Assembly (NCBI RefSeq): GCF_001693485.1
Contig: NZ_MAXC01000012.1
Span: forward strand, 1 to 64,000
Length of the DNA: 64,000 nucleotides
Origin: Bradyrhizobium sp. LMTR 3
GTDB taxonomy: Bacteria; Pseudomonadota; Alphaproteobacteria; Rhizobiales; Xanthobacteraceae
Reading direction: 5' to 3'
The notes under the pieces: model-generated
Database searches by the model: none
What the model saw: only the letters and a program-made list of their open reading frames with translations
Told to the model about the DNA's origin: nothing
Program-made: the position numbers and the translations under genes
Part shown: positions 16,106-24,310 of the stretch, in pieces
Layout of the letters: each line of letters starts with the position of its first letter
How positions within the stretch are numbered: position 1 is the stretch's first letter

Positions 16106-17647
16106 GTGCCCCGACGCGATTTGCCGCCATTCCGCGATCTCAGAAGTTTCATGTCCCATCTGGAACGCGAGGGACGCCTGGTCCGAATTCGCGAACCGGT
16201 GTCCGTCGTGCACGACATGACCGAGATTCACCGGCGGACTTTGCGTGCCGACGGCCCGGCTCTGCTGTTTGAAGCGCCGATCATGCCCGATGGAGCCCCG
16301 GGCGAAATGCCGGTGCTGGTCAATCTATTCGGCACGAAAGAGCGGACCGCTTGGGGCTTCGGCGTCGATCCGGCGGGGCTCGGCGCGCTCGGAGAGATGC
16401 TGGCGGAGCTCCGGGAGCCGCGTCCGCCCCGCGATTTCGCCGACGCGATGTCGAAAATTCCGCTCGCGCGGGCCGCCATGACGATGCGGCCTAAGACGAT
16501 TCATGCGCCGCCGGTACAGGAGATCGTATGGCGCGGCGAACAGATCAATCTCACCCGCCTGCCGGCGCAAATCTGCTGGCCGGGCGAACCGGCACCCCTG
16601 CTCACCTGGCCACTGGTCATTACCCGGCCGCCGGACGATGAGAGCGGAGACGAGATCAATGTCGGCGTCTACCGGATGCAGGTGATCGGCCGCGACCGCG
16701 CCATCATGCGCTGGCTCGCCCATCGTGGCGGGGCGCGCCACCATCACCGGTGGCAGGCGCGAGGAGCGGACATGCCGGTGGCGGTGGCGATCGGCGCCGA
16801 TCCCGCGACCATCCTCTCTGCCGTCCTGCCCCTGCCTGAAGCGCTGTCGGAATTCCGTTTCGCCGGGCTGATCCGCGGCGAACGGCTGCGGCTCTCGCCC
16901 TGCATCACCGTGCCTCTGATGGCGCCGGCGGACGCCGAGATCGTCATCGAGGGACTGGTTTCGCCGAACGAGACCGCGCCGGAAGGGCCGTTCGGCGATC
17001 ACACCGGCTACTACAATGCCGTGGAGCATTTTCCGGTGATGCGGGTGACCGCCGTCACGATGCGCCGCAATCCGGTTTACCTGTCGACATTCACCGGCCG
17101 GCCCCCGGACGAGCCATCGCGCATCGGCGAAGTGCTCAACGAGCTGTTCGTTCCGCTGGTCAGGAAGCAATTGCCTGAAATCGTCGACCTCTGGCTGCCG
17201 CCGGACGCCTGCTCCTACCGGGTCGCGATCGCGTCGATCGACAAGCGTTATCCGGGCCAGGCACGCCGCATCATGCTTGCGCTGTGGTCGTTGCTGCCGC
17301 AGCTCACCTACACCAAGTTCCTGATCGTCGTCGATGCCGACATCAACGTGCGTCGGTGGGCGGATGTGGCTTGGGCCATTTCGACCCGCTCCGATCCCTC
17401 CCGCGATCTCGTCACGCTTGCCGACACACCGATCGACTATCTCGACTTCGCGTCACCGAAGGCGGGCCTTGGCGGCAAGCTCGGAATCGACGCGACCCGC
17501 AAGACCGGCGCCGAGACGACGCGCGAATGGGGCCGCGTCCTTGAGATGGACGCGGCCGTCGTCACCCGCGTCGATGAGCTATGGCAACGCCTCGGCCTGA
17601 CCCAGGCGCTGTCGCAAGGGGCGCTTTCGCAAGGGAGGGCGCCATGA
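16106..17647 (+). CDS. ubiD: UbiD family prenylated-FMN decarboxylase
   Basis: A 513-residue UbiD-type (de)carboxylase, about the length of E. coli UbiD. Motifs include EINVGVYRMQVIGRDRAIMR (the NxGxYRxQ active-site strand), HRGGARHHHRWQARG, the loop with PEGPFGDHTGYYNAVEHFPV and late VDADINVRRWADVAWAISTR. UbiD removes the carboxyl of octaprenyl-hydroxybenzoate and needs prenylated FMN made by UbiX, which is encoded next with a four-base overlap. Start GTG at 16106 (VPRRDLPPFRDLRSFMSHLE) follows GAGGTG. It faces ubiT-ubiU-ubiV, so it is probably the anaerobic ubiquinone decarboxylase; other aromatic acid decarboxylases of the family cannot be excluded. Confidence 0.88.
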   Translation: MPRRDLPPFRDLRSFMSHLEREGRLVRIREPVSVVHDMTEIHRRTLRADGPALLFEAPIMPDGAPGEMPVLVNLFGTKERTAWGFGVDPAGLGALGEMLAELREPRPPRDFADAMSKIPLARAAMTMRPKTIHAPPVQEIVWRGEQINLTRLPAQICWPGEPAPLLTWPLVITRPPDDESGDEINVGVYRMQVIGRDRAIMRWLAHRGGARHHHRWQARGADMPVAVAIGADPATILSAVLPLPEALSEFRFAGLIRGERLRLSPCITVPLMAPADAEIVIEGLVSPNETAPEGPFGDHTGYYNAVEHFPVMRVTAVTMRRNPVYLSTFTGRPPDEPSRIGEVLNELFVPLVRKQLPEIVDLWLPPDACSYRVAIASIDKRYPGQARRIMLALWSLLPQLTYTKFLIVVDADINVRRWADVAWAISTRSDPSRDLVTLADTPIDYLDFASPKAGLGGKLGIDATRKTGAETTREWGRVLEMDAAVVTRVDELWQRLGLTQALSQGALSQGRAP

Positions 17648-18219
17648 CGGCGCGGCGGCGGATCGTCGTCGGCATCAGCGGCGCGTCGGGCGCAGCCCTT
17701 GGCGTGCGCGTCGTCGAACTGCTGGCCGCGACCGGCCAATGCGAATTGCATCTCGTGGTCACGCCCGCCGGCGAGCGGACGTTGGCCCATGAGGTCGGCG
17801 ACGGTGCCCTGCCACGCATCGCAGCGATGGTGGCGCGCCATCATGCGAGTGCCGACATCGGCGCCAGCATCGCCAGCGGCTCATATCGAACCGCAGGCAT
17901 GATCGTCGCGCCGTGTTCGATCCGGACCTTGTCCGCCATCGCAGCCAGCGCCACCGACAATCTGCTGGTACGGGCTGCCGACGTCCAGTTGAAGGAGCGG
18001 CGCAGGCTGGTGCTGATGGTGCGCGAGAGCCCCCTTCATCTCGGTCACCTGCGGGCGATGGCGGCGGTGACGGAGTTCGGCGCGATCGTGGCGCCGCCGG
18101 TGCCGGCGTTCTACGCCCGGCCGGCGACCTTGGCGGAAGCAACCGATCACATCGCGCGCCGCGCGATCGGCTTACTCGATATTGATCTCGGCATTTCCAT
18201 GCGCGAATGGCAAGGCTAA
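17644..18219 (+). CDS. ubiX: UbiX flavin prenyltransferase
   Basis: A 191-residue UbiX protein that attaches a dimethylallyl group to FMN to make the UbiD cofactor. It starts TARRRIVVGISGASGAALGV (FMN-binding GISGASGA) and has IVAPCSIRTLSAIAASATDN, then LKERRRLVLMVRESPLH, VAPPVPAFYARPATLAEATD and a final DHIARRAIGLLDIDL. These match the family along its full length. It overlaps the ubiD stop (ATGA), so the two are coupled. Confidence 0.94.
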   Translation: MTARRRIVVGISGASGAALGVRVVELLAATGQCELHLVVTPAGERTLAHEVGDGALPRIAAMVARHHASADIGASIASGSYRTAGMIVAPCSIRTLSAIAASATDNLLVRAADVQLKERRRLVLMVRESPLHLGHLRAMAAVTEFGAIVAPPVPAFYARPATLAEATDHIARRAIGLLDIDLGISMREWQG

Positions 18220-18236
18220 CGGCAGACCCGCCGGAA

Positions 18237-18539
18237 CTAGGGCTGCGAGGCGCGCTCCGGAACGGCCGACGACGAGACGCTCGCCCGGAGGCGCTGCGGT
18301 TCCTGCTGAAGCCAGGATCGCCGCCTCTCTGCGCTCAGTAGATCTCTGCCGACACGTCCGACCCAGCGCCACAACGCCCGGAGACTGAAGGTGACGAGCA
18401 CCTCGTGGTGCCGCATCCCCTTGCCGCCCTTGACCAGCCCGAGATCGCGAATGATGCAGTACGTCCCGCTGCTCATGCGGGCGAACTTCGCATCTCGAAA
18501 ATGATTGCGCACACGCGACAACATGCGTGCAGCATGCAC
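18237..18539 (-). CDS. Hypothetical protein (doubtful)
   Basis: An open frame of 100 codons starting at GTG, or 79 from an internal ATG at 18476 (MSSGTYCIIRDLGLVKGGKG). Part of the sequence (HEVLVTFSLRALWRWVGRVG, RDLLSAERRRSWLQQEPQRL) looks protein-like and amphipathic, but neither start has a good ribosome site and I recognise no family. It lies convergent to ubiX. Confidence 0.3.
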   Translation of the reverse strand: MHAARMLSRVRNHFRDAKFARMSSGTYCIIRDLGLVKGGKGMRHHEVLVTFSLRALWRWVGRVGRDLLSAERRRSWLQQEPQRLRASVSSSAVPERASQP

Positions 18540-18601
18540 CGCGGATCGATTTCGTCAATCTTGACGGCCGTCGAATCAACCTCGCCGGGATACGAAAGCC
18601 G

Positions 18602-18826
18602 TCAGAGCGTTGCGTTGTTGTTGCGTTCGCCGATGCGATACAGTTGCGCGGTCCGAACCGGCATGCGACCCAGCACCGCGCGCCGCTCGTTCATGCGCTC
18701 GCTCGGCGAATCCGGCTGCGCAAAGCACTCAAGGATCTGAATGCGGATTTCCTCCGCGAGCGGGCCTTCGACCCGACGCATGCGATTCCAGAGCCGGATG
18801 ATCTCCCGTTGCTTCTCGACATCCAT
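18602..18826 (-). CDS. Hypothetical small helical protein
   Basis: A 74-residue protein starting MDVEKQREIIRLWNRMRRVE, then GPLAEEIRIQILECFAQPDS and SERMNERRAVLGRMP. It is predicted helical and charged, with no membrane segment or signal. An excellent ribosome site (GGAGGTGACC) precedes the ATG, which is the main reason for calling it real. No function can be assigned. Confidence 0.7.
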   Translation of the reverse strand: MDVEKQREIIRLWNRMRRVEGPLAEEIRIQILECFAQPDSPSERMNERRAVLGRMPVRTAQLYRIGERNNNATL

Positions 18827-19040
18827 TGGTCACCTCCAAACAACGACCAAAGAGAACATAACAGGAACGATATTGCAAGCCACGAATTCGCGGCCGGTGT
18901 CACAAGTCATGAAAGCGAAATTGCAAAATCGAAAGATCGCGCGCACGCGTGGGCGTTATCGATAACGGCGTCCGTCACGCCTCGGATAAACCATCACTGA
19001 GCGCCGCGAAGGCAGCCACTCCGAGATCTCGGTTTCAACT

Positions 19041-19625
19041 CTAAATGCAGAGGCCGAGAATCTTCAGTCGGCAGGCCTCCGCCGCGCGCGATTTGGACTT
19101 CGCAGCGTTTGCCTGCTTTGAATCCTTCGGCGAACTCTTCGGCGAACTCTTCGGCGTCTTGGGACGCTCATAGTCGCCTGCGATCACCATGGCCCAGTAC
19201 GTACGACCGGTCCGCGCGCTTTTTACGCTGGCAACACCTACGCGCGTTGCGCCGGGCAACAGGAGGTTCTTCCGGTGCCCGGACGAATTGATCCACTGGT
19301 CGAGGGTTTTGGGAAAGCCGTCGTAGCCGTACGCAATGTTCTCTGCGGCCCGGCCTGCGCCCGCCGGGCCGACACGCGTATTGAACCGGCCAAGGACATC
19401 GTGATCCAGTTTGTCCTTTGCGGCCATCGCCTCGGCTTGATCGTGTGCGATCCGTGTGAGAGTCGCATCCAGGGCTACGCGCTTCTGCCCGTGCTTTAGC
19501 CGAAAATCAGAAATCATCTGCGCGGGATTGGCCGCCGCCGGCCGGCTCGCTGCGGCGGCAAAACAAATCACCAGCCCCAGCAGCAGGGCCTGCCGCACCA
19601 GAATGACTGTCTTCCTACCAGCCAC
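19041..19625 (-). CDS. Secreted CAP/SCP-family protein
   Basis: A 194-residue exported protein with a signal peptide (TVILVRQALLLGLVICFAAA, cleavage near PAAA-NPAQ) and a CAP (cysteine-rich secretory/antigen 5/PR-1) domain at about residues 38-155: MISDFRLKHGQKRVALD, LTRIAHDQAEAMAAKDKLDH, then RAAENIAYGYDGFPKTLDQW and INSSGHRKNLLLPGATRVGV, TYWAMVIAG. The CAP-type His/Glu pair is present in ENIA and SGHR. The C-terminal tail has a duplicated SSPK segment, then Lys-rich sequence and two cysteines. Start GTG at 19625 has AGGGGAA before it. Bacterial CAP proteins are extracellular and mostly uncharacterised. Confidence 0.88.
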   Translation of the reverse strand: MAGRKTVILVRQALLLGLVICFAAAASRPAAANPAQMISDFRLKHGQKRVALDATLTRIAHDQAEAMAAKDKLDHDVLGRFNTRVGPAGAGRAAENIAYGYDGFPKTLDQWINSSGHRKNLLLPGATRVGVASVKSARTGRTYWAMVIAGDYERPKTPKSSPKSSPKDSKQANAAKSKSRAAEACRLKILGLCI

Positions 19626-19701
19626 AATTGTTCCCCTGCCCCTCCCCAATTGTGCTGGGAAGACTCAATCCGAAAAAGACGTCGCAAGTCATTGATTTTA
19701 T

Positions 19702-19778
19702 TGGTCGGGGCAGCTGGATTCGAACCAACGACCTGCAGTACCCAAAACTGCCGCGCTACCAGGCTGCGCTATACCCCG
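19702..19778 (-). tRNA. tRNA-Pro (anticodon TGG)
   Basis: The 77-base cloverleaf on the minus strand has acceptor stem CGGGGTA/TGCCCCG, D arm GCGC...GCGC, anticodon stem GCAGT/ACTGC with loop TTTGGGT (anticodon TGG), T arm GTTGG-TTCGAAT-CCAGC, discriminator A and encoded CCA. Confidence 0.97.
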
Positions 19779-19840
19779 ATCCGACGCTGGAAATGCTCGA
19801 TACACGCTAAACCCGCAGCCATCAAGGCGATGGAAACCGG

Positions 19841-20353
19841 TCAGCGCTTGCTGAACAGCGGGTGCGCCACCCGGTCGCCGGGCTGAATGCCGTATTTTTG
19901 CGCCGTGCCGGCAATCACTTCCAGGACCCCCCTGGCAAGCCCGCCCGAGGAAATGATCTTGGTGGAGAACGGCTCGGTGTTCTCCGCGATTCGCAGGATG
20001 CGGCCGTCGGCGCGGATGAAGATCATGTCGAGCGGAATGTAGGTGTTCTTCATCCACATCGAGATCTGCTGCTCCGGCGAGAAATCGAACAGCATGCCTT
20101 TGCCGTCGGGGAGTTCTTTCCGGTGCATCAGCCCCTGGGTCTTCTCCTCCTCCGTCGTCGCCATCTCGACCAGGAATACGCGTACGCCTGATTTGGTGGC
20201 GATCTCGAGCGGCTGAACGCTCGCGGCCCGCGCGGCAGGATTGGCGCAGAGGACGAGGAGCACGGCAGACGCAGCGGCCAGCGACGACGTCACCAGGCGG
20301 CCCGGGATGCGAAGCCGCGCAACCATCAAAGCGAAATTCATCAAAGCACTCAC
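19841..20353 (-). CDS. DUF192 family exported protein
   Basis: A 170-residue protein of the DUF192 family. Residues 1-45 contain a long signal region ([20 protein letters not shown] then PAARA-ASVQ). The domain shows [20 protein letters not shown], then [39 protein letters not shown], and [23 protein letters not shown]192 proteins are small beta-rich proteins, many exported, of unknown biochemical role. An internal ATG at codon 6 could also serve as the start. It is followed by the tRNA-Pro gene on the same strand. Confidence 0.9.
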   Translation of the reverse strand: MSALMNFALMVARLRIPGRLVTSSLAAASAVLLVLCANPAARAASVQPLEIATKSGVRVFLVEMATTEEEKTQGLMHRKELPDGKGMLFDFSPEQQISMWMKNTYIPLDMIFIRADGRILRIAENTEPFSTKIISSGGLARGVLEVIAGTAQKYGIQPGDRVAHPLFSKR

Positions 20354-20471
20354 GCCGGATATCTCAGGAGAAATTGCCGGGAACCCTAACCCGAGGATTG
20401 CGGCAAATGCCAGAGGCCGCCGCGCTGGGGCGCGACGGCCGGCTCACGTTTGCGTCAGTGGTACGGCAGGG

Positions 20472-21137
20472 TCAATGCGACGACAGAGCCGACGGGCCAG
20501 TCTCCGGATGAATTTCCGCCGCCATCATCCCCTTGGACCCGGGCCCGAAGCGCACCAGCACGTACTGGCCCGGCCGCAGTTCGGTCATGCCGAAGCGGCG
20601 CAGCGTTTCCATGTGGACGAAGATGTCCGGCGTGCCCTCGCCGCAGGTCAGGAAGCCGAAACCGCGCAGCCGGTTGAACCATTTGACCTGGGCCCGCTCC
20701 AGACCGCTGGTCGGCGTAACGCTGACATGAGTCCGAGGCGGCAGCATCTGCGCCGGATGGATCGCCGTGGACTCGTCCATCGAGACGATCCGGAACGCCT
20801 GATAGCCCTTGGCGCGCTGCACACATTCGACCACCACACGCGCGCCCTCATAGGCGGTCTGGTAGCCGTCGCGCCTGAGCACGGTGACGTGCAGCAGCAC
20901 ATCGGGCCAGCCATTGTCCGGCACGATGAAACCGTAACCCTTCGAAGCATCGAACCATTTGATGATGCCCGATATTTCGACAAGGTTAGCTGCAGCATCG
21001 CCGAGCCCCGACAACGCGTCCGCCGCCGGGTCGCGCTGTGCGCCGGCTGCATATTCACCTGGTCCAAGCCTGTTCTGCCCAGTCCCGCCTGTCAGCGGCC
21101 CCCCAAGCTTCTTGGACCCAAATTCGTCCGACCCCAT
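20472..21137 (-). CDS. Double cold-shock-domain protein
   Basis: A 221-residue protein with two OB-fold cold-shock domains. The first, at about residues 55-120, has ISGIIKWFDASKGYGFIVPD (RNP1 KGYGFI). The second, at about 148-215, has AQVKWFNRLRGFGFLTCGEG and DIFVHMETLRRFG (RNP1 RGFGFL, RNP2 DIFVH). The N-terminal 50 residues are a Gly-rich disordered lead. Such tandem CSPs are an alphaproteobacterial speciality and bind single-stranded RNA or DNA. ATG at 21137 is preferred to a GTG 15 bp upstream. Confidence 0.92.
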   Translation of the reverse strand: MGSDEFGSKKLGGPLTGGTGQNRLGPGEYAAGAQRDPAADALSGLGDAAANLVEISGIIKWFDASKGYGFIVPDNGWPDVLLHVTVLRRDGYQTAYEGARVVVECVQRAKGYQAFRIVSMDESTAIHPAQMLPPRTHVSVTPTSGLERAQVKWFNRLRGFGFLTCGEGTPDIFVHMETLRRFGMTELRPGQYVLVRFGPGSKGMMAAEIHPETGPSALSSH

Positions 21138-21335
21138 GACCCCGGACCTCACACTTCAAAAAGCGGTCCACTGTCGCCGTAGCGGACCGGAACACGCGCC
21201 CTACCATGACCATCATGATAACGCAGCGCGAATCTCTCGAATCAAAGATAACACTCCCGATTGTGGCGCATAGCTAAAAAAACAAATTGGCCTGCAACTA
21301 TGAACAGGCTTGCACAGCCGCGAATCAGTTGGAGA

Positions 21336-22106
21336 TCAATTGCCTACAAACGGTCCGAGCGTTTCTCCGATGTCGTGACGGATCACCAGATCGGCAACGT
21401 CGTCCTGTTCGGTAGGTTCATTGTTGATGATGACGAGCTTCGCGCCGCAGTTCTTGGCCATCAGCGGAAAACCTGCGGCCGGCCAAACCACCAGCGACGA
21501 TCCGACTGCCAGGAACAGGTCGCAATGCTGGGCCAGTTCGGTGGCGCGGCGCATCGCGTCTTCCGGCATCGCCTGTCCGAACGAGATCGTGGCCGTCTTT
21601 ACCGGCTCGTCGCAGATGGTGCAGTCGGGTGCGCTGCCGGCTTCCTCGAAACGCTGCTTTACCCACGGAAGATCATAGGCATGTCCGCAGCCGATGCAGC
21701 GAGCATAAGTCGTGTTGCCGTGCAGTTCGATCACGTCATCGGCCTTGAAGCCTGACACCTGATGCAGATTGTCGATGTTCTGGGTGATGATCGCCGGCGT
21801 CTTGCCGGCTTTGTAGAGCGAGGCCAGCGCGCGATGCCCGCGACCGGGCTTGGCCGCAGCAAAAGTTGCCTCCATCGCAAAGCGTCGCCGCCAGGCCTCG
21901 GCCCGCGCGTCGGCGCTTGCAACGAATTCGTCGAACGCGATCGGGCGGTTGCGGGTCCAGAGGCCGCCCGGGGAGCGGAAATCCGGAATGCCGCATTCGG
22001 TGGAAATGCCGGCCCCGGTAAAGGGAACGATACATGCGGCTTCGGCGATCATGTTGCCGAGCTGCTCGACGCCGCTGCGCAAATCCTTGGCGATCACCGC
22101 TGACAT
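21336..22106 (-). CDS. Sir2 family NAD-dependent protein deacylase
   Basis: A 256-residue sirtuin. NAD-binding motifs are PFTGAGISTECGIPDFRSPG, TQNIDNLHQVSG and the catalytic histidine in VIELHGNTTYARC. The zinc module has cysteine pairs CIGC and CTIC, and the end of the fold shows LFLAVGSSLVVWPAAGFPLM. It removes acyl groups from lysine using NAD+. The start at 22106 (MSAVIAKDLRSGVEQLGNM) is chosen because the upstream 32 codons contain no family sequence. Confidence 0.93.
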   Translation of the reverse strand: MSAVIAKDLRSGVEQLGNMIAEAACIVPFTGAGISTECGIPDFRSPGGLWTRNRPIAFDEFVASADARAEAWRRRFAMEATFAAAKPGRGHRALASLYKAGKTPAIITQNIDNLHQVSGFKADDVIELHGNTTYARCIGCGHAYDLPWVKQRFEEAGSAPDCTICDEPVKTATISFGQAMPEDAMRRATELAQHCDLFLAVGSSLVVWPAAGFPLMAKNCGAKLVIINNEPTEQDDVADLVIRHDIGETLGPFVGN

Positions 22107-22200
22107 TTTCCGAATTGTTGGGCCGCGCGGGATTATAGCACGGTCGTTCGGATTGCCAGACCGATGCGCGTTGCCCGGCAGCGCAGCGCGAACGTCCGGC

Positions 22201-22224
22201 AAGGCGGCCTGATCAGGCCGCCTT
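22201..22224 (-). terminator. Perfect 24-bp palindrome, probable terminator hairpin
   Basis: AAGGCGGCCTGA-TCAGGCCGCCTT is a perfect palindrome 42 bases after the stop of the H-NS-like gene. It lacks a long T-run, so it may work as a hairpin stabiliser or a weak terminator, and it also separates the sirtuin gene downstream. Confidence 0.6.
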
Positions 22225-22266
22225 ATGCCGCGCCGCCTTGTAACACCGACGCGTCATGCTGCCTCA

Positions 22267-22506
22267 TCATGCTGCCTTGGCCACCGATTCCTTCGGCTCC
22301 TTGGCTTCGTCCGACTTCTTCGCCTTGGGCGCGGGTGCGCTTTCCGTCTTTTTCACCTGTGGCTTGCCGTATTGGGCCAACTTTTCCAGTTCCGTTTCGA
22401 GTTCGGCGCGGCGCGCAGCGACTTTCTCAAACAACTTGTCGGTGGCGTGCTCGCGCAGGCCTGCGAGTTCTTCGATGCTCAATGAATCCAAATCGATCTT
22501 TGCCAC
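22267..22506 (-). CDS. H-NS-like N-terminal domain protein lacking the DNA-binding motif
   Basis: A 79-residue protein: VAKIDLDSLSIEELAGLREH then coiled-coil ATDKLFEKVAARRAELETEL and EKLAQYGKPQVKK. This resembles the oligomerisation helix of the H-NS family proteins of Rhizobiales. The C-terminus is only a Lys/Ala/Pro/Glu tail, and the family's DNA-binding WxGRGRxP motif is absent. It may be a truncated modulator that mixes with full-length H-NS-like proteins. Start GTG at 22506 has an ideal GGGAGGTTCCA before it. Confidence 0.65.
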   Translation of the reverse strand: MAKIDLDSLSIEELAGLREHATDKLFEKVAARRAELETELEKLAQYGKPQVKKTESAPAPKAKKSDEAKEPKESVAKAA

Positions 22507-22676
22507 TGGAACCTCCCGTTTGCCCTTCGCTAACGGGAACCCGCATGAGCGACAAGAATGCGCCACACCTTATCCACCACCTTCGCTTCAGGCGGCACGC
22601 GATCACAATACTTCCCCATTCGCGCCCCATTCGCGAGCGCCAATCATGGCGGGGCGCGAATCAAACAACCAAACGG

Positions 22677-22850
22677 ATGGTGATGACGGAGAGGGAAGAA
22701 AGACTCGCGCGCGACCGTGCCGAAATAGCAGCACGCGTCGCGAGCTTCAGGCAAACCCAGCAGAAGTTCGAACGCGAGCGCGAAGAATATTACGAAACGA
22801 CCTTGGCCAACGCGCTGAATGGATCCAGCCGACCATCATTCTGGCGCTGA
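22677..22850 (+). CDS. Hypothetical small charged helical protein
   Basis: A 57-residue protein (MVMTEREERLARDRAEIAAR, VASFRQTQQKFEREREEYYE, TTLANALNG), almost wholly helical and rich in Arg and Glu, ending SSRPSFWR. Starts ATG-GTG-ATG are crowded at 22677-22685 with no clear ribosome site. The composition looks coding rather than random, but the function is unknown. Confidence 0.5.
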   Translation: MVMTEREERLARDRAEIAARVASFRQTQQKFEREREEYYETTLANALNGSSRPSFWR

Positions 22851-22917
22851 GGCAGAACCGGCAAGAGCACCTGTTCGACTTCCGCGTTATCGCCGACGAA
22901 AATATCGCGCGCGGAAC

Positions 22918-22942
22918 GGAACCAAGCCGATGCCTCGACGTT
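22918..22942 (+). promoter_or_regulatory. EcfG (general stress sigma factor) promoter
   Basis: GGAAC (22918-22922), 16 bases, CGTT (22939-22942): an exact match to the alphaproteobacterial EcfG consensus GGAAC-N16/17-CGTT. Transcription should start near 22950 and meets a strong terminator at about 23022. Confidence 0.7.
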
Positions 22943-22949
22943 TTGCTAA

Positions 22950-23022
22950 CAAGTGCAGCAATCTTGCGAGAGGTGAAAGCACGAAAGCCCCGTCTAGATC
23001 TTCGGATGTAGGCGGGGTTTTC
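22950..23022 (+). ncRNA. Candidate stress-induced small RNA
   Basis: About 70 bases lie between the expected start of the EcfG promoter and a strong terminator. No open frame of useful size fits. The transcript would end in a long hairpin closed by a TTCG tetraloop. The call is by promoter plus terminator only; the 5' end is an estimate. Confidence 0.5.
22985..23022 (+). terminator. Rho-independent terminator with TTCG tetraloop
   Basis: CCCCGTCTAGATC / GATGTAGGCGGGG form a 13-bp stem with one mismatch and one G-U pair, closed by TTCG, followed by TTTT. TTCG loops are exceptionally stable. Confidence 0.85.
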
Positions 23023-23134
23023 GTTTGCCGGTTTGGAGGGCGGTATTGCGAGCTATGCGATCCCGCGGACCTGACCATCGAATTGCGCGGAACGAAGACG
23101 ATCCGTTCGGTGTTTCACTACCGGAAGGTGCATC

Positions 23135-23239
23135 ATGCCTGCGTGGATGGAAATTCTGATCAATTTGATCGGTTATGCCGGCTTCATCGCCATCGCGACC
23201 TATCACAAGTCGCCGGACGAAAAATTGCCGGACCGTTGA
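23135..23239 (+). CDS. 34-residue membrane micropeptide
   Basis: A short frame encoding MPAWMEILINLIGYAGFIAI followed by ATYHKSPDEKLPDR. One hydrophobic helix (residues about 6-22) with a charged C-terminal tail suggests a single-pass membrane peptide. GGAAGGTG precedes the ATG at the right distance. No family recognised. Confidence 0.6.
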   Translation: MPAWMEILINLIGYAGFIAIATYHKSPDEKLPDR

Positions 23240-23477
23240 GTGCCTTCTGGCCAGGCACGAGTTCGCCTTGTGTGGTTCACCCGCAGTGCGAACGAGCTGA
23301 TCGGCCTTGACCAACGCCTGGCCGCTTTCGGTTTGCGGCTCAGACTCCCTTTGTTCTCCTGGAACGAACAGGGGGTGCATCTCGATCACGATTGCCTTCT
23401 TAAGATACCGTTACTCGCCCTCCCCGGCCGTCGAACCTTTTTGGCGCAGCCCGTACCTATCTAAAAAAGGTGCTGCG

Positions 23478-23624
23478 ATGACCCAGGCCGACCACTACCG
23501 AGAACAATCCGAGAGAGCCCGACGGCTTGCTGAAGCCGTCAAGGATCCGGAAGCTTCGAAGAAATTGATCGAGATGGCCGAGGAATTCCGCCTCTACGCC
23601 GAGCGACTGGAACAGATACATTAG
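23478..23624 (+). CDS. 48-residue hypothetical helical protein
   Basis: MTQADHYREQSERARRLAEA, then VKDPEASKKLIEMAEEFRLY and AERLEQIH: two amphipathic helices of the kind seen in many short rhizobial proteins. AAAAAAGGTG precedes the ATG. An imperfect EcfG-like site (GGAAC, 17 bases, CGAT) lies at 23361-23386. Function unknown. Confidence 0.7.
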   Translation: MTQADHYREQSERARRLAEAVKDPEASKKLIEMAEEFRLYAERLEQIH

Positions 23625-23625
23625 T

Positions 23626-23800
23626 TCTACTGCGTCACGGCCGCTCAAACCCCCATCCTGAGGAGCCCGCGAGAAGCGGGCGTCTCGAAGGATGTAGGCC
23701 ACAGACGGGGCCTCATGGTTCGAGACGCGCTGAGCCTGTCATCGGGCCGCGCTTCGCGCGGACCCGTTGGCGCTCCTCGCCATGAGGGGCTCGCAGCACG
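23626..23800. repeat. Palindromic intergenic element (copy B of the 1545-1748 family)
   Basis: It begins with the same TCTACTGCGTCA terminal repeat (23626-23637). The interior is the inverse complement of copy A, including GACGCCCGC/GCGGGCGTC, CCGCGCGAAGCGCGG and the CTCATGG-type ends. The right terminal repeat has decayed. It directly follows a gene stop, as copy A does. Confidence 0.75.
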
Positions 23801-23946
23801 ATTAGCGCGATTGCGCGGGACGTGTATGGCATAGAGGCTTTAAGCTTCTGTTTACCGCTCTGCGCTGTAGCACCCCGCCGTTAACCCAACCTCTTTACAA
23901 GACGTAAACGCGAGCCTGACAAGTTTCGATCAGGAGGGTTGCACCC

Positions 23947-24141
23947 ATGGTCATTTACCCCATACCGGTTGAAGTGACACAAGCCAGAATCCAGCTCGTC
24001 GTCGATCAGGCCGCCAAGGCGCCACCGCATACGATCAATCAGGATCTAAGGGCCGTCGACCATGCCAAGGCAGCCGCCATCGAAGCGGCCCTGGCCGATT
24101 TACAGACCGACGAGCCGTCGCTGGTGGACGTTAAAGTCTGA
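23947..24141 (+). CDS. Hypothetical 64-residue protein
   Basis: MVIYPIPVEVTQARIQLVVD, then QAAKAPPHTINQDLRAVDHA and KAAAIEAALADLQTDEPSLV. A strong CAGGAGGG site precedes the ATG. No signal or membrane segment and no recognised family; the second half is an Ala-rich helix. About 320 bases upstream contain the palindromic element and its own promoter region. Confidence 0.7.
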   Translation: MVIYPIPVEVTQARIQLVVDQAAKAPPHTINQDLRAVDHAKAAAIEAALADLQTDEPSLVDVKV

Positions 24142-24310
24142 CCTGACGGGAAGTACCAATCTTGCACGCGAGGGCCAGACTGCGTCCGGCCCGGCTCTCT
24201 CACGCTCGCCATGCGAGCTGTTGTGCGTGCACGACGTCGAGCGTCAGCAGCCCCATCCCAGCGGCAGCGCTCGACATGCTCGTTGCGCGTCGAGGCAGGC
24301 ATATCCTTCG

